DNA of 13,931 bases from NCBI GenBank assembly GCA_017880745.1, contig JADGRR010000026.1:1-13931 (forward strand), written 5' to 3'. This stretch comes from Burkholderiales bacterium. Lineage in GTDB: Bacteria > Pseudomonadota > Gammaproteobacteria > Burkholderiales > SG8-39. The notes under the pieces are model-generated. The model had not been told where the DNA came from. It did no database searches and was given only the letters and a program-made list of their open reading frames with translations. The position numbers and the translations under genes are program-made. Numbering within the stretch: position 1 is the stretch's first letter; each line of letters begins with the position of its first letter. Below are positions 1 through 7,723 of this stretch, piece after piece.

Positions 1-1
1 G

Positions 2-1420
2 CATTACATCGGCGACGTGCACAAGCCGCACAACACGCTGCGCCGGATTTTCGACGTGATCTCGGACGGCAAGCTGCAGTGGGCGCCGATGGACGCGGTG
101 TACGACCGCATCATCATCGGCAAGCGCGCAGTCGATTTTATTGCCGGCCGGGAGAACCTCGCGGCGTCGTTGAAAACCCATTTTCCGCACGAGGCGCAGG
201 CGATCGACGCCTATCTCGCGCTGATCGAGCGCGTCGCGCGCTCGGCGCAGAAATTCTTTGCCGGCCAGGCGATGCCGCGCCTTGCCGCCCGCGCCTATAA
301 CGCCCTGCGTCCACTGATGGTACCCAAGGCCTGCTTCCAGACGGTGCGCGAGGTGCTCGAAGGGCTCACGCGCAACCAGGAGTTGATCAGCGTCCTCACC
401 GGCCAGTGGGGCGACTACGGCATGGTGCCGCGCGACGCCGCGTTCATGATGCACGCGTCGGTGGTGAAGCACTATTTCGACGGCGGCAACTATCCCGTGG
501 GCGGGTCCTGGCGCATCGCCGACAGCATCATCCCGGTGATCCGCGCCGCCGGCGGCGAGGTGTTCACCTATGCCAGGGTGAAGGAAATCCTGATCGAGAA
601 CGGACGCGCGACGGGCGTGCTCATGGCGAACGGCGATCAATTGCACGCCAAAGCCGTGGTGAGCGATGCCGGCGCGCGCGTCACCTTCGGGCAACTGCTG
701 CCGCAGGCGGAGCGCGAGCGCTACGGCTATGCCGGGAAGCTGGCCAAAGTGAAGCCTTCCGCCGCGCATCTGTGCCTGTATGCCGGATTCAAGGGCAGCG
801 CGGCCGCGCTCGGCCTGCGGCGCACCAACCTCTGGGTCTATCCCTCGATCGACCACGAGGGCAATGTGGCGCGGTTCGCGCAGGACCTGGATGCGCCGTT
901 CCCGATGCTCTACATTTCCTTTCCTTCGGCCAAGGACCCGCAATGGGATGCGCGCTACCCGGACAAGAGCACCGTGGAAGTGCTGACCATGGGTCCGTGG
1001 GAGCCGTTCGCGCAATGGGCGGAGACCACCTGGCACAAGCGCGGGTCGGACTACGAGGCGCTGAAAGGCAGGCTGCAGGGGCGTCTGCTCGAGGCGCTGT
1101 ATCAGCAGCTGCCGCAGCTGCGCGGGGCGCTGGCATACGCGGAACTGTCCACGCCGCTGTCGACCAGCTGGTTCGATCAGAGCAGCCGCGGCGCGATTTA
1201 CGGCCTGGATCACGACGTGCAGCGCTTCAACCAGGAGTGGCTGCACCCGGTGACGCCGGTGACGGGCTTGTATCTGACCGGACAGGACGTGGTCTCGGCC
1301 GGCGTGGGCGGGGCCTTGATGGGCGGCTATCTGACCACCAGCGCGATGCTCGGCCGCGACGCGATGAAGCTCATGCGCCTGGTGAAGGAATGGCGGCCCG
1401 GCGCGGGCAAGGCGTCATAG
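2..1420 (+). CDS. CrtI/RetSat-like FAD-dependent oxidoreductase, 5' truncated by window edge
   Basis: This is the C-terminal part, about 470 residues, of an NAD(P)/FAD-dependent amine-oxidase-fold enzyme of the phytoene desaturase / carotenoid isomerase / retinol saturase group. The frame is already open at base 2, reading HYIGDVHKPHNT, so the true start and the N-terminal GxGxxG dinucleotide-binding motif lie upstream. The GTG at 17 is an internal valine. Near the C-terminus, GLYLTGQDVVSAGVGGALMG (about 1267-1326) is the second FAD-contact motif typical of this family. The family acts on polyisoprenoid or other hydrophobic substrates, but I cannot tell the substrate, and no carotenoid genes are visible alongside. 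The stop is TAG at 1418-1420. It is followed by 154 bp before the transporter gene, so co-transcription is possible but unproven. The fold assignment is firm; the reaction is unknown. Confidence 0.85.
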   Translation, partial: HYIGDVHKPHNTLRRIFDVISDGKLQWAPMDAVYDRIIIGKRAVDFIAGRENLAASLKTHFPHEAQAIDAYLALIERVARSAQKFFAGQAMPRLAARAYNALRPLMVPKACFQTVREVLEGLTRNQELISVLTGQWGDYGMVPRDAAFMMHASVVKHYFDGGNYPVGGSWRIADSIIPVIRAAGGEVFTYARVKEILIENGRATGVLMANGDQLHAKAVVSDAGARVTFGQLLPQAERERYGYAGKLAKVKPSAAHLCLYAGFKGSAAALGLRRTNLWVYPSIDHEGNVARFAQDLDAPFPMLYISFPSAKDPQWDARYPDKSTVEVLTMGPWEPFAQWAETTWHKRGSDYEALKGRLQGRLLEALYQQLPQLRGALAYAELSTPLSTSWFDQSSRGAIYGLDHDVQRFNQEWLHPVTPVTGLYLTGQDVVSAGVGGALMGGYLTTSAMLGRDAMKLMRLVKEWRPGAGKAS

Positions 1421-1574
1421 CAAGCAGCGCTTCAGCATCGTCTTGCGCGAGCCGGCAAATCCCAATTCGGCCCCGAATTGATAGTTGTCAATCCTTACGG
1501 CCGGCCGGCCGATAAGATGGCTTTCGACGCGCCCGGCTCACATCCCGCCGGGCGGAATCTTCGGGAGCTCAATC

Positions 1575-3026
1575 GTGAAATCGTCTTGGAAAGCTATGGT
1601 TCCGCTGCTGGTCGCTGTCGTCCTCGCGCTGATTCCGGCGCCCGAGGGCCTGCCGCAACATGCGTGGTACTACTTCGCCATCTTCGCCGGCGTGATCGTC
1701 GCGCTGATGCTCGAACCCTTGCCCGGCGCGGCGATCGGCGTGATCGGCGTGACCCTCGCGACCGTCCTGTGCACGTTCGTGCTGTTCGCGCCGGATCAGC
1801 TCGCCAAGCCGGGCTTCAAGGCTCCGGCAGAGGCGCTCAAATGGGCCCTGTCGGGCTTCTCCAACGGCACTGTCTGGCTGATTTTCGCCGCGTTCATGTT
1901 TGCGCTGGGCTACGACAAGGCCGGCCTCGGCCGGCGCATCGCTTTGCTGCTGGTCAAGGCGCTGGGGCGGCGTACGCTGACGCTCGGCTACGCGATCGCG
2001 ATCGCCGACCTGATCCTCGCGCCGTTCACGCCGTCGAATACGGCGCGCAGCGGCGGCACGATCTTCCCCGTGATCCGGAACCTGCCACCGCTCTACGACT
2101 CGAAGCCGAACGACCCGTCGAGCCGGCGCATCGGCGGCTACCTGATGTGGACCGCGCTTGCCGTCACCTGCGTCACCAGTTCGATGTTCCTCACGGCGCT
2201 GGCGCCCAATCTCCTGGCGGTCGAACTGGCGAAGAAGATCGCCAAGGTCGACATATCCTGGACGCAGTGGTTCATGGCCTTCGCCCCGGTCGGCATCCTG
2301 CTGCTGCTGGTGCTGCCGCTGCTGGTCTACCTGATCTACCCGCCGGAAGTGAAAGAGGGCCACGAAGTGCCGAAGTGGGCCGGCGCCGAACTCGACAAGA
2401 TGGGTGCGCTGACGCGGCGCGAAGTCGAACTGTCGGTGCTGGTGCTGATCGCACTCGCTCTGTGGATTTTCGGCGGCGCGTGGGTCGATGCGACCACCGC
2501 GGCGCTGGTGGTGGTGTCGCTGATGCTGATCGTCGGCGTCCTCACCTGGGACGACATGCTCGCCAACAAGCAGGCGTGGAACACGCTCGTCTGGTTTGCC
2601 ACGCTGGTGGCGCTCGCCGACGGGCTCGGCCGCACCGGATTCGTCGGCTGGTTCGCCAAGGCGCTCGCCGGCCACCTCGGCGGCATCGCGCCGACCACCG
2701 CGATGATCGTGCTGGTGCTGGTGTTCTTCTTCACCCACTACATGTTTGCCAGCATCACCGCGCACACGACGGCGATGCTGCCCGTGATGCTGGCCGCCGG
2801 CGCCGCGATTCCCGGCATGCCGGTGGCGCAGCTCACCATGCTGCTCGTGCTCACGCTGGGCATCATGGGCATCCTGACGCCGTACGCGACCGGGCCGAGT
2901 CCGGTGTACTACGGCAGCGGCTACGTTTCCGGCCGCGACTTCTGGCGTCTGGGCGCAATTTTCGGGGTGATCTTCATCGTCGCCTTGCTCGTCATCGGCG
3001 TTCCCTGGACCGCGGCGATGAAATAG
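1575..3026 (+). CDS. DASS-family (CitT/TtdT-like) di/tricarboxylate transporter
   Basis: This is an inner-membrane anion permease of the divalent anion:Na+ symporter family, subgroup of E. coli CitT and TtdT, which exchange citrate, tartrate or succinate. The protein of 483 residues is almost wholly hydrophobic helices with a basic loop (SRRIGGYL). The first substrate/cation-binding motif SNT is at residues 154-156 within FTPSNTARSGG. The second repeat carries SITAHT at 393-398 in place of a second SNT, as I recall for CitT-type members. I chose the GTG start at 1575 because GGGAG lies at 1563-1567, 7 nt upstream, and the protein then begins just before the first membrane helix. A longer in-frame TTG at 1485 would add a non-membrane leader without a ribosome site. 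The facing operon encodes tartrate/malate dehydrogenases, so a hydroxy-dicarboxylate such as tartrate, malate or succinate is a reasonable substrate guess. Direction (symport or antiport) cannot be read from sequence. Confidence 0.9.
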   Translation: MKSSWKAMVPLLVAVVLALIPAPEGLPQHAWYYFAIFAGVIVALMLEPLPGAAIGVIGVTLATVLCTFVLFAPDQLAKPGFKAPAEALKWALSGFSNGTVWLIFAAFMFALGYDKAGLGRRIALLLVKALGRRTLTLGYAIAIADLILAPFTPSNTARSGGTIFPVIRNLPPLYDSKPNDPSSRRIGGYLMWTALAVTCVTSSMFLTALAPNLLAVELAKKIAKVDISWTQWFMAFAPVGILLLLVLPLLVYLIYPPEVKEGHEVPKWAGAELDKMGALTRREVELSVLVLIALALWIFGGAWVDATTAALVVVSLMLIVGVLTWDDMLANKQAWNTLVWFATLVALADGLGRTGFVGWFAKALAGHLGGIAPTTAMIVLVLVFFFTHYMFASITAHTTAMLPVMLAAGAAIPGMPVAQLTMLLVLTLGIMGILTPYATGPSPVYYGSGYVSGRDFWRLGAIFGVIFIVALLVIGVPWTAAMK

Positions 3027-3131
3027 TTCCGGCGCGCGCAGCGTCACTGGCCGTTGCGGTGTTGCCGGCAATCCTCTACGCGCTCTGGTTCGAGGCGCAG
3101 GACGAGCGCAACCGGCGGCAGGCGCGCGGCA

Positions 3132-4541
3132 TCACGCCGGCAGCAGGTGCGCAATCGAGTTGGCGTAGTAGCCGAGCAAAGCCGCTTGCGCGGGTTCGAC
3201 GGCATACAGGCCGTCGCGCTCTGCGACCAGGCGGCGCAGCAGCATCATGCGCAGTCCCGCCGTGATGGCGTAATCGCGGTCGCGGCGCGGGATATAGACA
3301 TGGGCGCCCGCCGCTTCCAGGCGTTCGATCAAGCTCTCCACCTCCGATTTGATCTCGAGTTCGGACAGAGCCTTGCCCGCACTGCGCTCGAATACCAGCG
3401 CCACCAGCGGCACCGGCAGCACCGGGATCAGCTTGCCGACGCTGTGCATCAGATGGTCTCCCAGTTCGGCGATGCGCGCGTAGCGCTCCTCCTTCCCCAA
3501 CTTGCGGATATCGATGCCGCGCACGCGCACGAATTCGCGCATCGAAACCGGCGTGCCGAAATTGACGCAGGCGTAGCCGAAGCGGTGCCATTCGTTCTTG
3601 ATCATCAGGTTCGCCTGACGTGCCGCAAATGCGAGCGTGTTCCATGCCGCTCGGAGGGCGCCGGGTTTCTTCGCGTTCTGGTCAAGGCCAAGCAGCAGCG
3701 TGCGATCCTCCAGCGTGCGGTCGTAGTTGATGCCCAGGGGAATGAACACCAGATCGCGCTCGCCCTCGGGGTTGAAGCCGCGCACCATGTAGTCGAGGGC
3801 GCCGAGCTTGGGCGCGCGCATCCTGCCGTCGCGCGTGAGGCTGCCTTCCGGATACAGCGCCTGGGTCACGCCGGCTTCGGTGGCCATGACGATGTAGCGC
3901 TCCAGCACTTTGCGGTAGAGCTCGTCGCGCGAGTTGCGCCGCACGAAGTAGGCGCCCATGGAACGGATCAGTTGCTGCAGCGGCCAGATGCGCGCCCATT
4001 CCCCCACCGCGTAGGACAGCGCCGCCTGATCGGCGACCAGGTAGGCGGCGAGAATGTAGTCCATGTTGCTGCGATGGTTCATCACGAACACCACCGTCGC
4101 GTTCGGCGGCACGCGCGCAAGCCCTTCGGTGTCGGTGTAGCCGACGCGCACGCGGTAGAGCAGGCGGGCGATTTTCCGCCCCAGCCAGTAGCCGACGCGG
4201 AAATAGAAATAGGCGTTGAAGGCGGGCACGATCTCGCGCGCGTAGCCCCGGATCCGCGCCATCACGAGTTCGCGCGGCAGGTTCTGCGCGCGCATGCAGG
4301 CTGCGGCTGCCTGCTGCACCTTGTCGTCGTACAGCAGCCGGTCGATCAGCGCCTGGCGGCGGGTGTGCTGGAACGGGCGTATTTCGATCCTCAGGCGCGA
4401 GCTGACTTCGTCCAGCACTTTGTTCGCGCGGCTGCGAATGAACCAGCGCACGCTGGGGACGAGCAGCCGGTCGAGCAGCCCGACGAGCGCAAGCGCGCCG
4501 ACGAGGACGACCAGCCACAGCGGCAGGGTCACGGTGCTCAT
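3132..4541 (-). CDS. PlsB-like glycerol-3-phosphate acyltransferase (short form)
   Basis: This is a membrane-associated acyltransferase of the PlsC/GPAT superfamily, 469 residues. The acyltransferase blocks appear in order: NHRSNMD with the HX4D pair H156/D161 (catalytic base and partner), GAYFVRRNSRDELY at 196-209 (block II, the form seen in glycerol-3-phosphate and DHAP acyltransferases), YPEGSLTRDGR at 230-240 (block III) and VFIPLGINYDR at 265-275 (block IV). A hydrophobic segment at residues 5-28 probably anchors the N-terminus. The likely reaction is acyl transfer to the sn-1 position of glycerol 3-phosphate, starting phospholipid synthesis. At 469 residues it is far shorter than E. coli PlsB (about 800), lacking most of that protein's flanking regions. 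It is the last gene of the minus-strand run, 22 nt after the acyl-CoA ligase stop. No strong Shine-Dalgarno is visible, so translation may be coupled. A lysophosphatidate acyltransferase role is an alternative. Confidence 0.8.
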   Translation of the reverse strand: MSTVTLPLWLVVLVGALALVGLLDRLLVPSVRWFIRSRANKVLDEVSSRLRIEIRPFQHTRRQALIDRLLYDDKVQQAAAACMRAQNLPRELVMARIRGYAREIVPAFNAYFYFRVGYWLGRKIARLLYRVRVGYTDTEGLARVPPNATVVFVMNHRSNMDYILAAYLVADQAALSYAVGEWARIWPLQQLIRSMGAYFVRRNSRDELYRKVLERYIVMATEAGVTQALYPEGSLTRDGRMRAPKLGALDYMVRGFNPEGERDLVFIPLGINYDRTLEDRTLLLGLDQNAKKPGALRAAWNTLAFAARQANLMIKNEWHRFGYACVNFGTPVSMREFVRVRGIDIRKLGKEERYARIAELGDHLMHSVGKLIPVLPVPLVALVFERSAGKALSELEIKSEVESLIERLEAAGAHVYIPRRDRDYAITAGLRMMLLRRLVAERDGLYAVEPAQAALLGYYANSIAHLLPA

Positions 4542-4563
4542 GCCGACCGTGGCCGGGAGGAGC

Positions 4564-6057
4564 CTATTGTTGCTGGCGCAGCATGCGCTTCAGGATCTTG
4601 CCCGTGGCGCTCTTCGGCAGTTCCTTGACGATGTCGACGCGCGCCGGCGTCTTGTAGGCGGCGAGCTTTTCCCGGCACCAGTCGATGACGTATTCCGGGG
4701 TCAGCTGCGCGCCCTCCTTGGGCACCACGGCGGCGCAGACGGCCTCGCCCTTGAGCGGGTCGGGTATGCCGTACACCGCCACTTCCCTGATCTCGGGAAT
4801 CTGGTACAGATAGTTCTCCACCTCGGCCGGCCAGACCTTGAAGCCGGACACGTTGATCATGTCCTTCACCCGGTCGACGATGAATACATAGCCGTCCTCA
4901 TCCATGCTGCCGATGTCGCCCGAATGCAGCCAGCCGCTCCGGAGCGCCTGCGCCGTCTCCTCGGGCTTGCCCCAGTACTCCTTCATCACGCCGGGGCCGC
5001 GCATCACGATTTCGCCCCATTCGCCGCGCGCCACTTCCTTGTCCTTCTCGTCGAAGATCTTGACCTCGAAATCCTCGATCGCGGTGCCGACGCTGCCGAA
5101 CTTGTGCCTGGACACGTGGTTGTAAGCGGCGCAGGGCGAGCATTCGGTGAGGCCGTAGCCTTCGTGGACGGCGGGTCCGTAGGTGTCGGTCCAGCGCCGC
5201 GATATCTCCTGCGGCATGGTCGCTGCGGCGGAGAAATAGTAGCGAATCGAGGCGAGCTTTTCCTTCGGTACGTTGGCGCCAAGCAGTGCGATGTAGATGG
5301 TCGGCACGCCGAAGAACATGGTCACGCGCTGGCGCTGGATTTCCTCGAGCACCACGTCGGGCACGAAGCGGCGGAACAGCACCAGCGTCGCGCCCGCCTC
5401 GAAGCCGGCGTTCATGATGTAGTTCTGCGCGAATACGTGGAACAGCGGCAGGAATATCGCCAGCCGGTCGGCACTGCTGTGGCCGGAGCAGTGCACGGCG
5501 GCGCGGGTATTGCTGATGATGTTGTTGTGGGTGAGCGTCACGCCTTTCGGAAATCCGGTGGTGCCGGAGGAGTAGAGCAGGGCGGCCGGGTCGTCCGGAT
5601 TCATGTCTTCGGTCGTGAACTGCGCCTTGCCGGCGGCAAGCCAGTCGCCCAGGCCGATCTCGCCCGCCGCCACACCCTCGCAGTTCACTATTTTTCCGAG
5701 CGCGGGGCATTGGTCGCGCGGCACGTTGGGCAGAAGCTCGGCCGTGGTGAACATGAGCCTGGCGCCGGAGTCATTGACGATGTACTTCACCTCTTCCGAC
5801 TTGAACATCGAGTTGATCGACACCACGATCGCCCCGACCTTCTGCCCGGCGAGGTAGGCGAGCATGAATGCCGGAATGTTCGGCAGGTAGAGCGCGATGC
5901 GGTCGCCGCGGCGCACGCCGTTCGCCTTGAGCGCGCCGGCGAGGGCGTTTGCAAAGGCGTCGAGGGCGCCGTATCTGACGTCACGTCCCTCGAACACGAT
6001 GGCCTTGCGGCCGGGGGCCTCGCGCGCGATGCGCTCGACGTGGTTGGCGATATTCAT
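4564..6057 (-). CDS. AMP-forming long-chain acyl-CoA ligase (FadD-like)
   Basis: This is an ANL-superfamily acyl-CoA synthetase of 497 residues that makes acyl-adenylate and then acyl-CoA. The adenylation motifs are complete and in order: P-loop YSSGTTGFPKG (162-172), A5 YGLTE (301-305), A7 SGDIG (379-383), the hinge and A8 region DRVKDMINVSGFKVWPAEVE (395-414), and A10 PKSATGK with the catalytic lysine K487. The pattern fits medium- or long-chain fatty acid ligases better than acetyl-CoA synthetases, but chain length cannot be fixed from sequence. The ATG start at 6055-6057 has AAGGAG (complement of 6064-6069) 6 nt upstream. That site sits between the hemerythrin stop at 6072 and this start, only 14 nt apart, which indicates one transcript. 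It precedes the PlsB-like acyltransferase by 22 nt, suggesting the acyl-CoA product may feed glycerolipid synthesis. Confidence 0.9.
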   Translation of the reverse strand: MNIANHVERIAREAPGRKAIVFEGRDVRYGALDAFANALAGALKANGVRRGDRIALYLPNIPAFMLAYLAGQKVGAIVVSINSMFKSEEVKYIVNDSGARLMFTTAELLPNVPRDQCPALGKIVNCEGVAAGEIGLGDWLAAGKAQFTTEDMNPDDPAALLYSSGTTGFPKGVTLTHNNIISNTRAAVHCSGHSSADRLAIFLPLFHVFAQNYIMNAGFEAGATLVLFRRFVPDVVLEEIQRQRVTMFFGVPTIYIALLGANVPKEKLASIRYYFSAAATMPQEISRRWTDTYGPAVHEGYGLTECSPCAAYNHVSRHKFGSVGTAIEDFEVKIFDEKDKEVARGEWGEIVMRGPGVMKEYWGKPEETAQALRSGWLHSGDIGSMDEDGYVFIVDRVKDMINVSGFKVWPAEVENYLYQIPEIREVAVYGIPDPLKGEAVCAAVVPKEGAQLTPEYVIDWCREKLAAYKTPARVDIVKELPKSATGKILKRMLRQQQ

Positions 6058-6071
6058 CGCTATCTCCTTGA

Positions 6072-6521
6072 CTAGGTCTTGAGCCGCAACTGCAGGTATT
6101 TGCCGATCAGGATCGCCGCGGGGTAGGACATCTGCCGTTCGATTTCTTCGTGCAGCATCATCCGCTCGGCGAATTCGACCAGTTCCGGATGGCCTTCGTC
6201 TTCCGCGGCCGCCATCAGCTCCTCCACCGCGGCGACGATGACGCGCTGCTCCGCGAGCAGGTCGGGTAGTTGATCGTGCAGTTTCGCTGCCAGCGTGATC
6301 GCGGCCGCCATCTGCACCTCGATCGTGCCCTGTGCCAGGGCCGGCAGCAGGCCCAAGGGCGGCAGGACAAATTCTTCCTCCTTCGCAAAATGCCGCTCGA
6401 TCAGCCTGGCCGACAGCCGCGCAGCGTTGCCGGTGCGGCCCTCGAGTTTGACGGCGTTCGCAAGCCCGGCACGCAGCGCTTGATGCTCCGACTGCAGCGG
6501 GGTCGGCGTCTTGAGTTCCAT
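6072..6521 (-). CDS. Hemerythrin-like HHE cation-binding domain protein
   Basis: This is a small all-helical soluble protein of 149 residues with the hemerythrin/HHE metal-ligand pattern: H13 in the first helix, H44-x3-E48 in the second (HFAKEEE), H82 in the third and H124-x3-E128 in the fourth (HEEIE). H111 lies in the linker. Such four-helix bundles bind a non-haem di-iron centre and are used for O2 binding or sensing, iron handling or nitric oxide response; the role here is unknown. The ATG at 6519-6521 has GGAG 9 nt upstream. The gene lies 37 nt after the dehydrogenase stop and 14 nt before the ligase start, so it is very likely part of the same transcript. There is no signal peptide and no fused signalling domain. 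The family call is good; the function is not known. Confidence 0.82.
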   Translation of the reverse strand: MELKTPTPLQSEHQALRAGLANAVKLEGRTGNAARLSARLIERHFAKEEEFVLPPLGLLPALAQGTIEVQMAAAITLAAKLHDQLPDLLAEQRVIVAAVEELMAAAEDEGHPELVEFAERMMLHEEIERQMSYPAAILIGKYLQLRLKT

Positions 6522-6558
6522 CGTCGCGGCTCCTTCGGGGTCAGATCCCCTGGTCCCG

Positions 6559-7617
6559 CTATTGTCGCAGAAAACTGCACACGGCCCGGGTCACGTCGGC
6601 GGTTCGCGCGCGGCCGCCCAGGTCGGGGGTGAAAATCTTCTTCGCCGTGACCGCTTCGATCGCCTGCATCAGCCGCGCCGCGGATTTCGCCTCGCCCAGG
6701 TGCTCGAGCATCATCGCCGCGGTCCAGAACGTGGCGATGGGATTGGCGATGCCTTTGCCGGCAATGTCGAAGGCCGAACCGTGGATCGGCTCGAACATCG
6801 ACGGGAATTTGCGCGCGGGATTCAGGTTTGCGGTGGGCGCAATGCCGAGGCTGCCGGAGAGCGCCGCAGCGAGATCGGACAGGATGTCGGCGTGCAGGTT
6901 GGTCGCGACGATCACGTCGAGCGACTGCGGCTTCAGCGTCATCACTGTGGTCACCGCATCGACCAGGATGCGCTGCGTCTTCACCTTCGGATAGTCCGTT
7001 GCGACTTCATGGAAGATTTCGTCCCACAGCACCATGCCGTGGCGCTGGGCATTGGATTTGGTCACCAGCGTCAGATTCCTGCGGGGGCGCTTCGACGCCA
7101 GTTCGAAGGCGAAGCGGTGAATGCGCTCCACGCCTGAGCGGGTGAACACCGAGGTCTCGGTGGCGATTTCCTCGGGCAGGCCCTGGTGCACGCGGCCGCC
7201 CGAGCCCGAGTACTCGCCCTCGGTGTTCTCGCGGATGATCACCCAATCTATGTCTTTGCCGTTGTGGAGCGGGCTTTGCACCCCGGGGAGCACCCGCGCC
7301 GGGCGCACATTCGCGTACTGGTCGAAGCCCTGGCAGATCGGCAGCCTGAGGCCCCAGAGCGAAATGTGGTCGGGCACCTTGGGGCTGCCCACGGCGCCAA
7401 AGAAAATGGCGTCGAACTTCTTCAACTTGTCCAGGCCGCCGGCGGGAATGTAGTAGCCGTGCTTCAGGTAATAGTCGCTGCTCCAGGGAAACTGGCGGAA
7501 GCTGAATTTGAAGCGCTTCGATTGCCCGGCGAGGGCATTGAGGACCTTGATGCCTTCGGCGATGACTTCCTTGCCTATGCCATCGCCGGGGATGGCGGCT
7601 ATTTTGTATAGTTTCAT
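6559..7617 (-). CDS. Isocitrate/isopropylmalate-dehydrogenase-family tartrate-type dehydrogenase, paralogue A
   Basis: This is a 352-residue NAD-dependent beta-decarboxylating dehydrogenase of the IPMDH/tartrate dehydrogenase fold. Catalytic residues expected for the family are present: Y136 in RENTEGEYS, K187 in VTKSNA, and metal ligands D220, D244 and D248 (DILSDL). Substrate-carboxylate arginines R105, R108 and R129 are also there. HGSAFDI near 280-285 suits NAD rather than NADP. It is about 48% identical by eye to the gene just upstream (7724-8782). The segment before the conserved FDQY differs: here it reads LRLPICQG with an arginine at 91, whereas the paralogue has the SLIKFRRE form known from E. 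coli DmlA. The substrate may therefore differ, for example another 2-hydroxy-3-substituted diacid. The ATG at 7615-7617 has only a weak ribosome site. It sits 106 nt after paralogue B and 37 nt before the hemerythrin gene. Tartrate dehydrogenase is the closest name, with substrate unproven. Confidence 0.85.
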   Translation of the reverse strand: MKLYKIAAIPGDGIGKEVIAEGIKVLNALAGQSKRFKFSFRQFPWSSDYYLKHGYYIPAGGLDKLKKFDAIFFGAVGSPKVPDHISLWGLRLPICQGFDQYANVRPARVLPGVQSPLHNGKDIDWVIIRENTEGEYSGSGGRVHQGLPEEIATETSVFTRSGVERIHRFAFELASKRPRRNLTLVTKSNAQRHGMVLWDEIFHEVATDYPKVKTQRILVDAVTTVMTLKPQSLDVIVATNLHADILSDLAAALSGSLGIAPTANLNPARKFPSMFEPIHGSAFDIAGKGIANPIATFWTAAMMLEHLGEAKSAARLMQAIEAVTAKKIFTPDLGGRARTADVTRAVCSFLRQ

Positions 7618-7723
7618 GTGCGTTCGTTTCTCAGGTCAAGCGATCGATGAAGCGCGAACGGCGCCGCGGGTTCAGGTTTCATGCGTCTCAGGCTTGCGTC
7701 CCCGGCGGCCGATGCTGTGCTCT

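Noticed and set aside
1499..1510. GGCCGGCCGGCC palindrome upstream of the transporter
   Set aside because: It is a simple GC-rich repeat, likely chance in this base composition, with no operator-like arrangement around it.
1485..1574. TTG at 1485 as start of the transporter, and TTGTCA (1485-1490) with GATAAG (1511-1516) as its promoter
   Set aside because: The 30 extra residues do not look like the family, and GGGAG fits the GTG at 1575. The promoter spacing of 20 bp is too long.
1569..3071. Long minus-strand open frame opposite the DASS transporter
   Set aside because: It is His/Arg/Gln/Glu-rich with no recognisable domain, and is exactly antisense to a well-conserved membrane protein; it is a product of high GC at codon third positions.
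3027..3131. Plus-strand hydrophobic stretch (SLAVAVLPAILYALWFEAQ) between the convergent genes, resembling a membrane-protein tail
   Set aside because: It has no start with a ribosome site, and the frame continues into antisense of the acyltransferase gene. A gene remnant is possible but not supportable.
3054..6075. Two long plus-strand open frames opposite the acyltransferase and ligase genes
   Set aside because: Their composition is that of antisense frames (Ala/Arg/His/Gln/Val-rich, no motifs), while the minus-strand frames carry complete catalytic motifs.
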